64,000 nucleotides of DNA, taken from Sphaerulina vaccinii (lineage: Eukaryota > Ascomycota > Dothideomycetes > Mycosphaerellales > Mycosphaerellaceae). The stretch spans positions 496,001 through 560,000 of the forward strand of contig JAKUDP010000013.1 of NCBI GenBank assembly GCA_022570795.1, given 5' to 3'. The notes under the pieces are model-generated. The model saw only the letters and a list, made by a program, of their open reading frames with translations. It was not told the origin of the DNA and ran no database searches. A program made the translations under genes and the position numbers. Positions 51,501 to 61,180 of this stretch are shown here, one piece after another. Each line of letters opens with the position of its first letter. Positions within the stretch are counted from its first letter, which is position 1.

Positions 51501-52649
51501 GCAGCAACTGTCGCAGCGGCGGCACACTCAAAGACGACTCCCACCAAGCCCGGTCTTCTCAACACAAGATTCAGCTGGGAGAATAGCACGACACCGTCTC
51601 GAGAAGAGCCAAAGAGTCCCGAAATCAAGCCTGAAGCTGCGTATGAACGGCCTAGAAGCAAACAGCTCCACATCATGAATCCTGAGGATGGTGCTATGAG
51701 CCCTGACACTCCTGTAGTGGAACGTGAACTACCGGTGTTGTCCGGCACAGCTGGGGGACCACTTTCTGTGCCCGCAGTCGGGAGACCCGAAGCGGCAGCA
51801 GCAGAAGGCGAGATCGTTCGTTCACTATCTCAGCGCGTGAAGAGCCCAATCTCACCATTGACGAAGAGTCAAGAGCACCTCATCCCTGATACGACGATAG
51901 GACCTGGAAGTCCTTCACAATCACTGCGCGATGTGGCGCCCTCGCCAATCTCAGATCGCAGTCCACGCATACCTTCCTACTATGCTGACTCGAACCAGGA
52001 GACGATTCATGCGCCTTCCACAACGGCAGACCGCAATTCGTCTACAGTTGCTGCGACTTCACCTTCTCGACCCAAGAGCTCGGGTCAATCTCAAGGCCAA
52101 ATCCCAGCCTTCCGCAACATCGTCCAGATTAAGGACGCAGACGAGCGCATCAAGACTTACAACGACACGCGCCGTACCTTTGCAGATATGAACACCGGAC
52201 TGGGAGACTGGCTACAAGCCATGACAGCTCGCCACCCTGACGTGCTGGATGCTGCTGAATTGGGAAAGCCACCGCCACTAGAGCCAAGTGTCTCAGCTAC
52301 TGGATCGAATCAATGGAAACGAGGACATCGTGCCGCAGCGCCTAGCATGAACCTAGCAGGAATAACGAAGCGTTTTGCATCTGCCTCGAGCGCGCAAGGT
52401 AGCAGTCAAAGGCGAACCGCTTCTACAGGAGGCAATGCGGCTGGCGGGCTGGCAAGCAGTGATACTGCTGGAGGCAGTGGAGGCATCGATATGGATAGAG
52501 TCCAACAGCAAGTGCAGCAGAAGAGCAAGGAGTTCATGAAGAATGCTGGTGTCTTTGGCAACAAAGCTGGTGCTGGAGCGAAGGGCTTGCTTGCCAAGGG
52601 TCGATCACGGTTTGGTGGCAGTGTGAGAGGCAAAGGTGGAGAGGTATGA
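48588..52649 (+). CDS. Very long, largely disordered protein of unknown function
   Basis: Single exon of 1353 residues from ATG 48588. Most of it is low-complexity Ser/Pro/Ala/Glu with many SP and TP sites. The N-terminus has a conserved-looking GDDWGDYDPYDDYGG motif. A folded island near the C-terminus reads FRNIVQIKDADERIKTYN and FADMNTGLGDWLQAM, followed by a GNKAGAGAKGLLAKGRSRF tail; this arrangement occurs in an uncharacterised family of filamentous fungi. Composition and lack of membrane segments suggest a cytoplasmic scaffold or a vesicle/cortex-associated protein, but I cannot name it. No lesion over 4 kb. Confidence 0.75.
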   Translation: MANNQKPTTPGGPLSFKTVPGRHRTQKWNTAPKNTYDGDDWGDYDPYDDYGGGEEEPAPPLPSQSSALPSQRLRKQSFDRGDDGAGSRAVSAPFPSYQQGPASSGRASNDYPRSRSRPRDFTNPEQAPPPLNAQREAAPAPPGFFPPRKSSMGGNTYEAQQEAAEARAIAESITHPAVNTGAATAASAETNKPLPFIRPSDIYKRMDEEKRRESEESGRPSVDALDRVTSAERQRDLTPVQEHRESVLYPHTYQPHVKERSGNEQSLPDVQSTSSTISGTRGASPTLPLVSRFSGFGDEILTLTSPRGTEDASLPSKSSPPGLNTAGLGGTTTASSSIQPTPTSTRAAPGSDPAAEILAERQQDDGLQHQPSVGFRSAVHQAFDQNDASLSRDNSGSTPSTGVGRSDTSSTAGISPIMSRVPSAATAAFNQRQRDGQVPPIAEESSTASQPVSGFDAAGLGGAQTKPSPGHSGSISAEQTSAAFEPGYRRSLDPPSSGTSPARTPALETVEPRRLSTPLAGVIGADEPDVVDQGAEVVQPELHPAETPASDVGELGSASAVSAAVPITGRGRSNTDYSVREADIANTINSSPDKDPGSPELAEAAQESKDSREMFLRTHNMPSSSPVRSGTPTRSESPAKSRVREIAEKYQDIDRDSRRNSAASIGSSKSGWSTFTDDANKPKLKKSATNQSLLAQEVAPAEQATQGLGVSRPEPGREDSSRLDMPGGWIASAAPTPALEAPPELSTRSAPAEDEPIDLTPTTKKHQLQGVQPTTTSRSPIDAAKDMGSQLGAALMGQYGVGHQTRDFGSKEAAAPVDQPETLPRRAYGDVQPAPPLLRYETDSSAAPTSVASSVAPTPLPKDTPEPPTPTNAGGALNTGYFNTVAPLRVRSREPSPEHDSTPPAAQHLSHVSGDSAEDDRIREEIVRSLDAGDTVRTQDAVNAPDNERRIEHGDSAFPAAAAGTVGLGAAAATVAAAAHSKTTPTKPGLLNTRFSWENSTTPSREEPKSPEIKPEAAYERPRSKQLHIMNPEDGAMSPDTPVVERELPVLSGTAGGPLSVPAVGRPEAAAAEGEIVRSLSQRVKSPISPLTKSQEHLIPDTTIGPGSPSQSLRDVAPSPISDRSPRIPSYYADSNQETIHAPSTTADRNSSTVAATSPSRPKSSGQSQGQIPAFRNIVQIKDADERIKTYNDTRRTFADMNTGLGDWLQAMTARHPDVLDAAELGKPPPLEPSVSATGSNQWKRGHRAAAPSMNLAGITKRFASASSAQGSSQRRTASTGGNAAGGLASSDTAGGSGGIDMDRVQQQVQQKSKEFMKNAGVFGNKAGAGAKGLLAKGRSRFGGSVRGKGGEV

Positions 52650-52989
52650 TCGATTTCTCCTTTGTTCCCTCAATCACTTCCTGCACATTCCCTTCACAAG
52701 CTGGTCAAAGGGGGAGGACATGCCCGCTTCTTTCGTGCTTTTGTGATCTTCGCTGAGACCTCGCGCTCCAGGCATGACCATAGCTGGGCGTGGAGGCCGC
52801 AAAGCACAAAGCACGGCATAAGAGATAGTGTCCACCACACTGAAGAAAGATGATGGCAACTACGACACGATCTTCTTGTTTGTATTACCGCGGTCACTGC
52901 TGCATATTTTGACATTTTCCATCTACCACCCACGCATCACCTGGCCTTGGTCTCATCTCATATCTCATCATCCCACTCAGGCAATTTGG
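52650..52989. other. Short intergenic region between the two disordered-protein genes
   Basis: About 340 bp, the 3' end of one gene and the promoter of the next. No ORF is supported. Confidence 0.45.
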
Positions 52990-55900
52990 ATGCAAGCTTA
53001 CGGTAAGTCGCATAGGTCTCGTCAACATCGACACCAAAGTCTCCCTCTGCTCACTCGAAGTTGAGATCTGTCTCTTCGCCAAGCTCAACAGCCAAGAGCA
53101 CTCCGCCGCCTGCTACTAACACGCAGACATTGGCCAAATCGATAAACGGGTCTGCTCTCCCTACTGCAAATCAAGAAACCGAAAAGACAGTGGCTACCGA
53201 AGATGAAATAACATCACAGCTACCGACCACCGACACAAGCGACGAGAAAGCTTTCATCGAAGAAGTTGAACCTGGATACGAGACTGTTGATATGCAGACA
53301 CGGATACCGGAAGGAGGCCCTTGTGGTGCAGATCAGATTCAAGCTGCACCAGGACACTCTATGACTGCAGACGATGAAGCTATCGAAGAGCTGAAAGGTG
53401 ACCATACTGCGCAACTACCTCACACGACGGATACTGTGCCTACAGCAGCTGCAGTGACTGCTCTAGCAGCGCATATCAGTGATGCGGAGAGCAAGAGTGA
53501 GGCTGTAGAGGAGCTAAAGGAGACTGCGCCGATCGTCATCGATGCAAAAGATGCTGAAGCCACCGAATCGAAGGATGACCACGATCCTTATGCCAACAGT
53601 TTGCAGATTGTGCCTTCGACTGCCGCAGTGACTGCTCTTGCAGCGCATATTAGTGATGCGGAAAGCAAAAGTGAAGCTGTGGAAGAGATGAAAGAGGCTG
53701 CACCTATGCTGGACAATACTCCACCAGTTGGCAAAGGCATCCTTCCGGATGTTGGCGGTGAGGAGACGGCTTTTGTCGGTACAGGGCCGAGAGACCTTGT
53801 CGAGCTTACACATGCTCCTTCTGCAAGTCTGCCAGTCCACGAGCCCACAGCTTCAGGCCCTGTGGTCGGAACCATGTCAGAAACGACCTGCGCACCAGGG
53901 CACGAAGGAGTGCCCTCATCGGCGCTTGCTGCACCTGGCCATGACAGAAGCTTTTCTGAGGCAGCGGGAATGACTCTCAATTCTTCGAACCTGGCACCTG
54001 CTCCTGCATCTGCCTTTGAAAACCGCCCAGACTTGTCGCGAAGGACTTCTGCTGCTTCATCTATTCTTCCTTTCCGCAGACGCGAGGGCAGCTCAACACC
54101 TAGCTCGAGATCGAGCCGACCTCTTAGCGGCGTGTTCGATCGTCTTCGCGGCTGGAGTCGCTCAAGAAACGAACGAAGTCGAAGTCGACCTGCCAGTCTT
54201 GTTCTGTCGCGTTCAAACTTGCTTAGCGACGAGGGCCTGTCAACTCCTGCGCCTGATGAGCAATCCAAGCCTGTCACTCGTGGGCTTACCCTTGACGAAG
54301 CCGATGAGCACGACAAACTGGTCACACCCAAGGCCCCACAGCACAGTTTCGCAAGCGACTTCGCTCTGACAGATTTCAGCGATGTGGCTGTCGACTCAAC
54401 GAAAGCAAACTCACCGAAGTCACCTCCCGCTGCTCTTGGTTCCCCACAAAGAACTGAAACGTGGAACGATCCTGATGCGCAAATCCCGCCCAAGACGCCT
54501 GATCCTAGACATCATAGCGAGAATCATGGCAGACTTGGAGTGCTTCCCTCTCCTGCCCCAACTGCTACTACGTTTGCAGACGGCGAGAATGCTCAGAGAC
54601 ATGCTAGTCTTGAGCAGGCCCGGAGACGATCTTCCGCAGTTGCCTACGGAGCTTGGAGACAAGGTCTGGAAGATCAGTATGGCGGCGGTGAGAAGCTAGA
54701 ACCTGTCAAGAGCAGAGTCAATTCTGAAGAGGACGTGGGTTCCGATGCAAACGCTGCTGTGGCTCATGTCTCGACCACGAACTCGTCTTCTTCACCTACG
54801 AAAGGCTCTCCTACCAGGAGACCGCAACAGCAGCGTAAGGTTTCTGATATCGCGACTCTGCCTTCGCAGCAAAGACGTGCATCGGAGAGTACCTCAAAGC
54901 CACCCAGTCTCTACTCGGGCAGTCCTCGAAAAGACACCATTTCTCGATCTCAGACTGGTACCATCGCGCCCGGCGGCAATGGGAGTGGTATGCTATTTCC
55001 TTCGCATAGCAGGAACATTAGTCAAGTCTCAGGATTTACTACTGGCGGCAACGAGAGCGGTATGCTTCTGCCAGGTCACAGCAGGAACATCAGCCAAGTT
55101 TCAGGACTCACGGACGCAGAACTCGCAGAGGCAAGCCCACTGACCATCCGAGCTGCTGAGCCTACTCTACTTCAGCATGATGCCACATTTGAGGACCAGT
55201 CCAAGTGGGATCAGGTCATCGCTGAGCAGGAAGCTGCGATCCAGCGACTCGAGAGTGTACGCACGCCTCGACAGGACGAAGCACAGAAGTCAGTTGAGGC
55301 CACGCCCCCCCAAACTCGTGCAGCAGGAGGCGCATTTGCATCAATCATTGCATCCGCTACAGCCAGAAAGGAGAGGCAGAGGCCGGTGGAGTCACAGCCT
55401 AATCCTTACGTCTTGTCTGATACTTCAGCGACCTCTGCTGGCACACAGGATCTCGAGGTGCCAAGGCGTCCCAGCTCCGCAGAGAAGTGGGAGGATGCCA
55501 GAAGTGAAGTTTCAGCAGAGGAAGGTGCTCAAGAAGACAGCTTCCATCAGAGCACTGATCCAAGCGAGAGCCGGAGGTCGAGCGTCAGCAGTATTGGTGC
55601 TAACGCTGCACTCATTGGTCTAAGGACAAGCTCTGGACACCACAGTGCTGAGTTCGTCGCTGCAGCTACAGCTGCCACTGCTGCCATCTCACAGCCGTCA
55701 TCACCGAGACCACAATCACCGAGAAGTCCTGCTGAGCAACAGCCAGCGTCCTTCGAGACAGTACGAGGTCCAGCAGAGCACGGTGCACAACCTCTGATGA
55801 CAGAGCCCATGTCCTCACAAGCTGTGCCAGCTCGACCCATTGGTGCTTCGCCAACGACGGCAACACAATCCAGACCACAACTTGCGCATGCTAGGACAAC

Positions 55901-58349
55901 TTCACAAGGTCTTCTACCTGGAATGCGACCTCTCAGTCTCGGCAATAGCGATTTCCGGAAGAGATTCTCACAGCGGTTATATGCTCAGCGACCTGATATG
56001 GGCGAACGGCCACTGTCTTATATGCCTCTTCCACGAGATGAAGGCGGATTTGTGAGAGAGGAGATTGATACGAGCGCCGGAGCCACATCTGCAAGGGAGG
56101 CTGGCACGGAGACTTTGCCGATAGCTGCTACACCCGTGGAGCAAGCAGGAACCGACACGCCACCTGGTGCTGACATCAGTGCGTTGAGTGGGCCACCTGC
56201 TGGTACGGCGCCATTTCAGCAACATCCAGTCTTTAGAAACAGCATGGTGGATGTGCAACTCACCGAGTACGAGAAGATGCGAAGCTCATCACGTCAAGGT
56301 GGTGTTCTGACCAGTCCTGGCCTCACTGATGGCCCGGGCAGTCCTAATAGCCAATCAGGGTACTTCCGTGACGCTCAGCCTTTGACGAGTGCGATCCCTG
56401 GCAGAGATGTCATCTCAGACAATCATGGTCTTGAGGATGTTCACGACTGGGGACAAACAGTGACCACACCACATGACGAGGTCCCCGGTGGCGTCCAGCC
56501 AGGAGAGCAGAAGCATGCGAGAAAGAAGAGTGGCATGTGGAACGCCTTCACCAACAGACGTGCACCCAATGGCGCAAAGCCTGACATCGTTGCGCCCATA
56601 GCACCACTCGCCAGTCTGGAGAATTCCGAATCTGTGAATGCGAACATCACGGCTGGAGAACCTGAACGTATGGACACGATCAGGAAGGGTCAGAAGACCT
56701 TGCAGAAACCTCAGCGTGCCAATACCAGTGCCGTGAAATTGTCAGAAAGCGAACCTAAAAAGAAACGTTTCTCGGGGCTGAAGTCTCTACTCGGGAGATC
56801 GACTACGACTGCTGGCAAGAGTAGTGGTAGAGCGAGCTCGCAGACCAGAGAAGTGAAAACCAGGAAGTTGAGTAAGGTCGCTCCTGCCACGCCAACACCA
56901 CCGCCACAGTATCAGCCTGGGAGCCCGGCTACAGTAAAAGGTGAGATGTCCAGCTATGAGGAGTATGAGAGAGCAAGAAAGAGGGAGATGGCTGCATATG
57001 CTGAGCAGAGTAATCATGTACAACGATCGCATGCTAGCGCACAGAGCTCCCAGGTGCCTACCTCGCCTGTTGATCAGGATAGGACACCTACAGGTCAGCC
57101 ACCTATTGATGGGTGGTATGGACCTAGTAGTCAGAGGCATTCAGAAGACGCAGTGCGAGGTGGCCAAGTCCAGCAGATGCCGGACTATCGACGCCTGCAT
57201 AGTCAAGGTTCCACGCATGAACGACCCTTGGCCAGAGTACCGGAAGCCTTCAGACCTGTTGATGCTTCGTTCAAGAAGCCTGTTGAGCCTATCGGGCCTC
57301 CACCTGGACATACACCGCCTATGAGAGACTTCGGACCTTCAGCACAAGCTGCATCGCAACCACAGTATGCGCCTGGCAGGCAGGAGAGGTGGGGCTCAGA
57401 CGGCACTGTGCCGATCTCTGGTCGATCTGAATACTATGCAACTGGCCAGAGGCCTTTCGGAAGTGTGCCGACGATCTCGCCAGTGCAGCAAAGGCTACCA
57501 CAGCTCCAGACGCAAGGCCCCGAGCCGCGTGACAGAGTCGTGTCTATGGGCACTGATCTTGCGAGAAGTCCTGCTAAGGATTACCAAGATCAGCAAACCC
57601 CATTTGCGATAACTTTGCCTGCTGGAAGTCAGCCAAGCTCAAGAGAAGCGTCGTGGGGCGAGAGCCATTTGCCTGTCGAAGCACAACAACAGTACCAGCC
57701 ACCTCCTCAGCAGTATCAGTATGCCGAGACGTCGCCTCCACGAATACGGTCATCGGAGTATCAGCAACAATACCAGCAGCAGAATCAAGCTTACATGAGA
57801 AATGATCCTCGATATGGTCCTGGAAGTCCACCGCCTCAGAACTACAGCTATGGAAGAAGTGACATACCTGGACAGGCCTACAGTCACGACCGAGGCGCAT
57901 ATCCTTCACCACCATATTCGCCTGAGCAGCACCAAAGTCCTTATCAGAGGCCGCCTCCGCAACAACAAGCTCAGTACGACTGGATGTCCCGGCAAGCTCT
58001 AACACAAGGTCAGAACTACTCGCATCCAGCTCAAGCTCCAATGTATCAGTCTCGTATGGAGGCTGGCGCACAGGCCGGGTGGGCACCTCGACAACAGCAG
58101 AGGCCCGTAGAGCATAGGAGGTACTATTCGGCAGGTGCACAACCGAAGCCTCAACATGTCGCGAGCATGCAACAGAGGCAGTTCATGAGAGGTGAGGAAG
58201 GGGGTGTCAATCACAGACAGAGAAGACCCAGTACTGGGTATAGTGGCAGGAGAGATGATCCTGCTGTCGGAGAGGAAGAAGTGGAGATGATTATGAGAGG
58301 CGCGAGTTATCCGGGACAGGAGTGGGATCCTTATTCGAGAAGACCTTGA
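52990..58349 (+). CDS. Giant disordered protein with internal repeats (N-terminus uncertain)
   Basis: A reading frame of over 1750 codons ends at TGA 58347-58349. It is open from 53016 but has no ATG, so a short first exon is needed. The best candidate is ATG 52990 with donor at 53003 (GTAAGT) and acceptor before 53092, giving MQAYAKSTPPP. The protein is rich in Ser, Pro, Gln and Glu. Two 27-residue repeats occur at about 53446-53526 and 53612-53692 (AAVTALAAHISDAESKSEAV in each), plus two copies of GHSRNISQVSG. The C-terminal third is Gln/Tyr/Pro-rich (YQQQYQQQNQ), prion-like in composition. An island with KRFSGLKSLLG and SYEEYERARKREM is conserved-looking. Unrecognised; probably a scaffold or cortex-associated protein. 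Confidence 0.7.
53446..53692 (+). repeat. Two 27-residue coding repeats
   Basis: The segments around 53446-53526 and 53612-53692 encode nearly identical peptides with TALAAHISDAESKSEAVEE in each. The intervening 85 bp is unrelated. The two copies differ mostly at synonymous positions, so the peptide seems to be under constraint. Confidence 0.8.
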
Positions 58350-58748
58350 ACAATGAAGAGACTGAGATGGAAGGGACTATATGACTATGACTTTATGTTT
58401 AATGTCTCTTTTGGCATGGCGGGAATGATTGCGGAGCATGGCGTTCAAGCGAGTCGAGTTTACATGGGAGCGGACTGGACAAAATGTATACAACAGAAGA
58501 GCGCGAGAGAAACCAAATGTACAGATAGAGACAGGCAGAACAGACAATCGCTAGGTGAAGAGCCACGTGAAACATGCCCATCTTCCTGATGGTCGACTAC
58601 TATTGATGGCTTGGCGATGCCCTGTGTCACTGCGAAGACATGATTGGAGCCAAGCCGCTTGAATGGGCATGGGCTCTTGGCCTGTCGATCGCATTGACAA
58701 CCTCATCTGATCGAGCTTCTACGGTGTAGCATCCATCCTATCTCAACA
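58350..58748. other. Intergenic region before the chromate-transporter gene
   Basis: About 400 bp, no supported ORF. Confidence 0.45.
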
Positions 58749-60225
58749 ATGGCTGTCCAAGGCCTGCGCACGATACTATCGCGAGGCCGCAAGGCTCTCC
58801 TCCCAACTGGAGATGCCATATCTCGAATTCCGCTCATCGACATGCTAGCCCATAATTGGCATCTAGGCTTAACATCTTTCGGCGGTCCAACAGTCCACTT
58901 CCAGATCTTCCGCGAACTCTTCGTGCAGAAATATCAATGGCTAGACAACACTACCTATGATGAACTCTTCGCCATTTGCCAGGCCAGGATCGACGAAGAT
59001 GTTGTTCATCATAAATGTAATGCATTATGGTCTTCTTGTCGGGTTGGCAGCGTTGTTGGTATGGTGCCTTCCGATGGCAATAGCGGCTTGGGGACTTGCG
59101 GTCGGTGTTGGAAGGATAGACGAGCAGCTTCCTGGACCGGCGCATGCGCTTCTGAGTGGACTGAATAGTGCTACTGTAGGACTTGTGGCACTTGCTGCTG
59201 TGCAGTTGAGTCAGAAAGCTATCACTGATAAGCTGACGAGGATTGTGGTGTTTCTGGCAGGGGCTGCAGGGATGTTGTATAATGTGCTCTGGTACTTTCC
59301 TGTGATTATGGTCGTCGGTGGGACAGCGACTCTGGTGTGGGATTTGAAGTTATTGCAGAAGACGAAGAGGGCAGTCCTTGGACGAGGGACTGCCGAGGCA
59401 AGAACTGAAGCGGATGTTGAGATGTATAGCATACCAGTCGCCGTGGAGTCTGCGACATCCTCTGCCGTGCAGGCCAGAAGTGGTGTAAAAGCAACCCAGG
59501 AGCCTGTCCTAGCTGCTGAGCCCGAGATCGAGCAGCCACGCGCACAACTTCTCTGGTCCTGGAGGAGTGGTCTGGTCATAATCGCTGCTTTCCTCGTATC
59601 GTTCATTATCATAATGGTCTGCCGTGGAGTCTACAGTGGCGACAATCGTGGTTTCGACCTCTTCTCCAACCTTTACCTTGCTGGCACAATCATCTTCGGT
59701 GGCGGCCCCGTCGTGATTCCGCTCCTTCGTGAGTACACTGTCAATCCAGGCTGGGTATCTCCTCGAGACTTCTTACTCGGTCTCGCGATCACTCAAGCGT
59801 TTCCAGGTCCGAACTTCAACTTCGCGGTCTATCTTGGCACCCTTGCAGTCAAGCAGTCGTCTGTTCCGGCGGCCGCTGGAGCCTTGATAGGCTTGCTGGG
59901 CATTTTCACTCCTGGCATATGGGTGGTGGCTGGAACGGTTGGCGTGTGGTCATCGATTCGGAAGGTTCAGGCTGTGAGGTCTGCATTGCGAGGCATCCAT
60001 GCGGCCGCTGTTGAAATCGTCTTCACGGCTGTCTATCGCTTGTTCGAGATTGGCTATCTAGATGCCGATGTCCAAAATGGAGGAAGTCTAAGCAGAGATC
60101 CTTGGTGGGTTGTCATCGTGGCGACGAGCTTCGTTGGTGGTATGCACTTTAAGCTGTCGCCTGTTCTTGCCATCCTGCTTGGTGCGACAATGGGCTTGAT
60201 CTGGTATGCTGTAGTACGAGTGTAA
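58749..60225 (+). pseudogene. Chromate-ion-transporter (CHR) gene broken at its signature motif
   Basis: The first frame gives the N-terminal CHR half: LTSFGGPTVHFQIFRE and ELFAICQA. At about 58980 the sequence should continue with the family's ALPGPGSTKM motif, but it goes from CAGGCC straight into AGGATCG, losing about three to four residues and the frame. The downstream frame resumes with RPGSTKMLFIINVM and runs to TAA/TAG-terminated 60225 with multiple membrane helices. The second half has its own motif (GLAITQAFPGPNFNF). A deletion of 8 or 11 nt between short GGC/CCAGG repeats would explain it. Functional CHR proteins export or import oxyanions such as chromate and sulfate; this copy would be dead. 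The 58749 ATG is the natural start. Confidence 0.72.
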
Positions 60226-60368
60226 TGCGACCAGCAATCTATAGCCATAAGATCTCGAGAACGAGCATTGGCCTTCACTCAGAATCTGTTCTCATCTTCG
60301 AACACAGTCTTCAACTCCTCCAGTTCACTGTACTTCCAGCAAAGCCTTTCTTCTCCTCTGGAGAGACA

Positions 60369-60701
60369 TTACTTAGCAATCTTGAAGCCCAGAGCAGCGC
60401 TAAGAAGAGCCATTTGGCCTGCGAATGAGAGTTCTGTGAGATCTAGAAGTTTCCTCAAGTGTCTACCGCCCTGGCGTGCGCTGTCTGCAGTCCGAGCTAG
60501 GCGCATGCGTTGATAACCGCGGCGTATTTCGCGAAGCAAGTAGATGTGCAAGGCTAAGAGGGTTCGACTGTCAGCGGCGGCGCAAGTCATATTGGGCTGT
60601 GGACTCGTGGACTCACTTGGGTCGAGAGTGCTCTGTTGCAGGATTCCCGACGCGAACTGACGTGTCGCTGCATCGCCTCCTCCATCAGCTGCGGTCAACA
60701 T
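60369..60701 (-). CDS. Small hypothetical spliced protein
   Basis: Exons 60701-60617 and 60553-60369, with a 63-nt intron (GTGAGT...CTCTTAG), give 89 residues. The protein is basic in the middle (LLREIRRGYQRMRLARTA) and ends hydrophobic (FAGQMALLSAALGFKIAK). Weak in-frame exons may precede it (PPRHNL joined to LWPVKLATM around 60702-60900), so the true start may be upstream. I do not recognise the family. It converges with the chromate-transporter gene, whose stop is about 145 bp away. Confidence 0.45.
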   Translation of the reverse strand: MLTAADGGGDAATRQFASGILQQSTLDPSESTSPQPNMTCAAADSRTLLALHIYLLREIRRGYQRMRLARTADSARQGGRHLRKLLDLTELSFAGQMALLSAALGFKIAK

Positions 60702-61180
60702 TGTGGCGAGTTTGACTGGCCAGAGACTTTCGATGTATCAGTAGATGTATTCGCTGGCGATTAGCCAATGCGGATCGCTTACAGATTGTGTCTCGGTGGC
60801 GCGGTGTATATAGTGGTGACAGGTTTACGCCTCCTGTACCGAGAGTTAATAAGTGTCATATAGGAGTGGTGATATGAGGATACTCACTGTAAGGTTTCGG
60901 CAGCGGCAGTCTTAAAGTAGATGGCAGATGTTTTGCCAGTCAAATAGCGGAAGGTACGAGAAGTGTTTCGACGCAGATGATTCTGTTCAGTTGTTTACGT
61001 CGGCACGGAAACCTAATTTGAGCTTCCATCTGCTTCACCTAGAAGATGCTGGCACATCAACATAAGTTCAACATCATATGTGGCAAGGGGAACGAGCGCG
61101 GCAGCTGGTGTACAGAGAGCTTGCTGATGACCGTTCAAGATTGACGACATGGTCGCTTCACAGCAGCGTCTCCAAATCTT
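60702..61180. other. Region between the small spliced gene and the LRR gene
   Basis: About 480 bp on the minus strand upstream of the small gene, possibly with additional 5' exons of it (donor GTGAGT at about 60893, acceptor TACAG near 60840). Otherwise nothing recognised. Confidence 0.4.
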
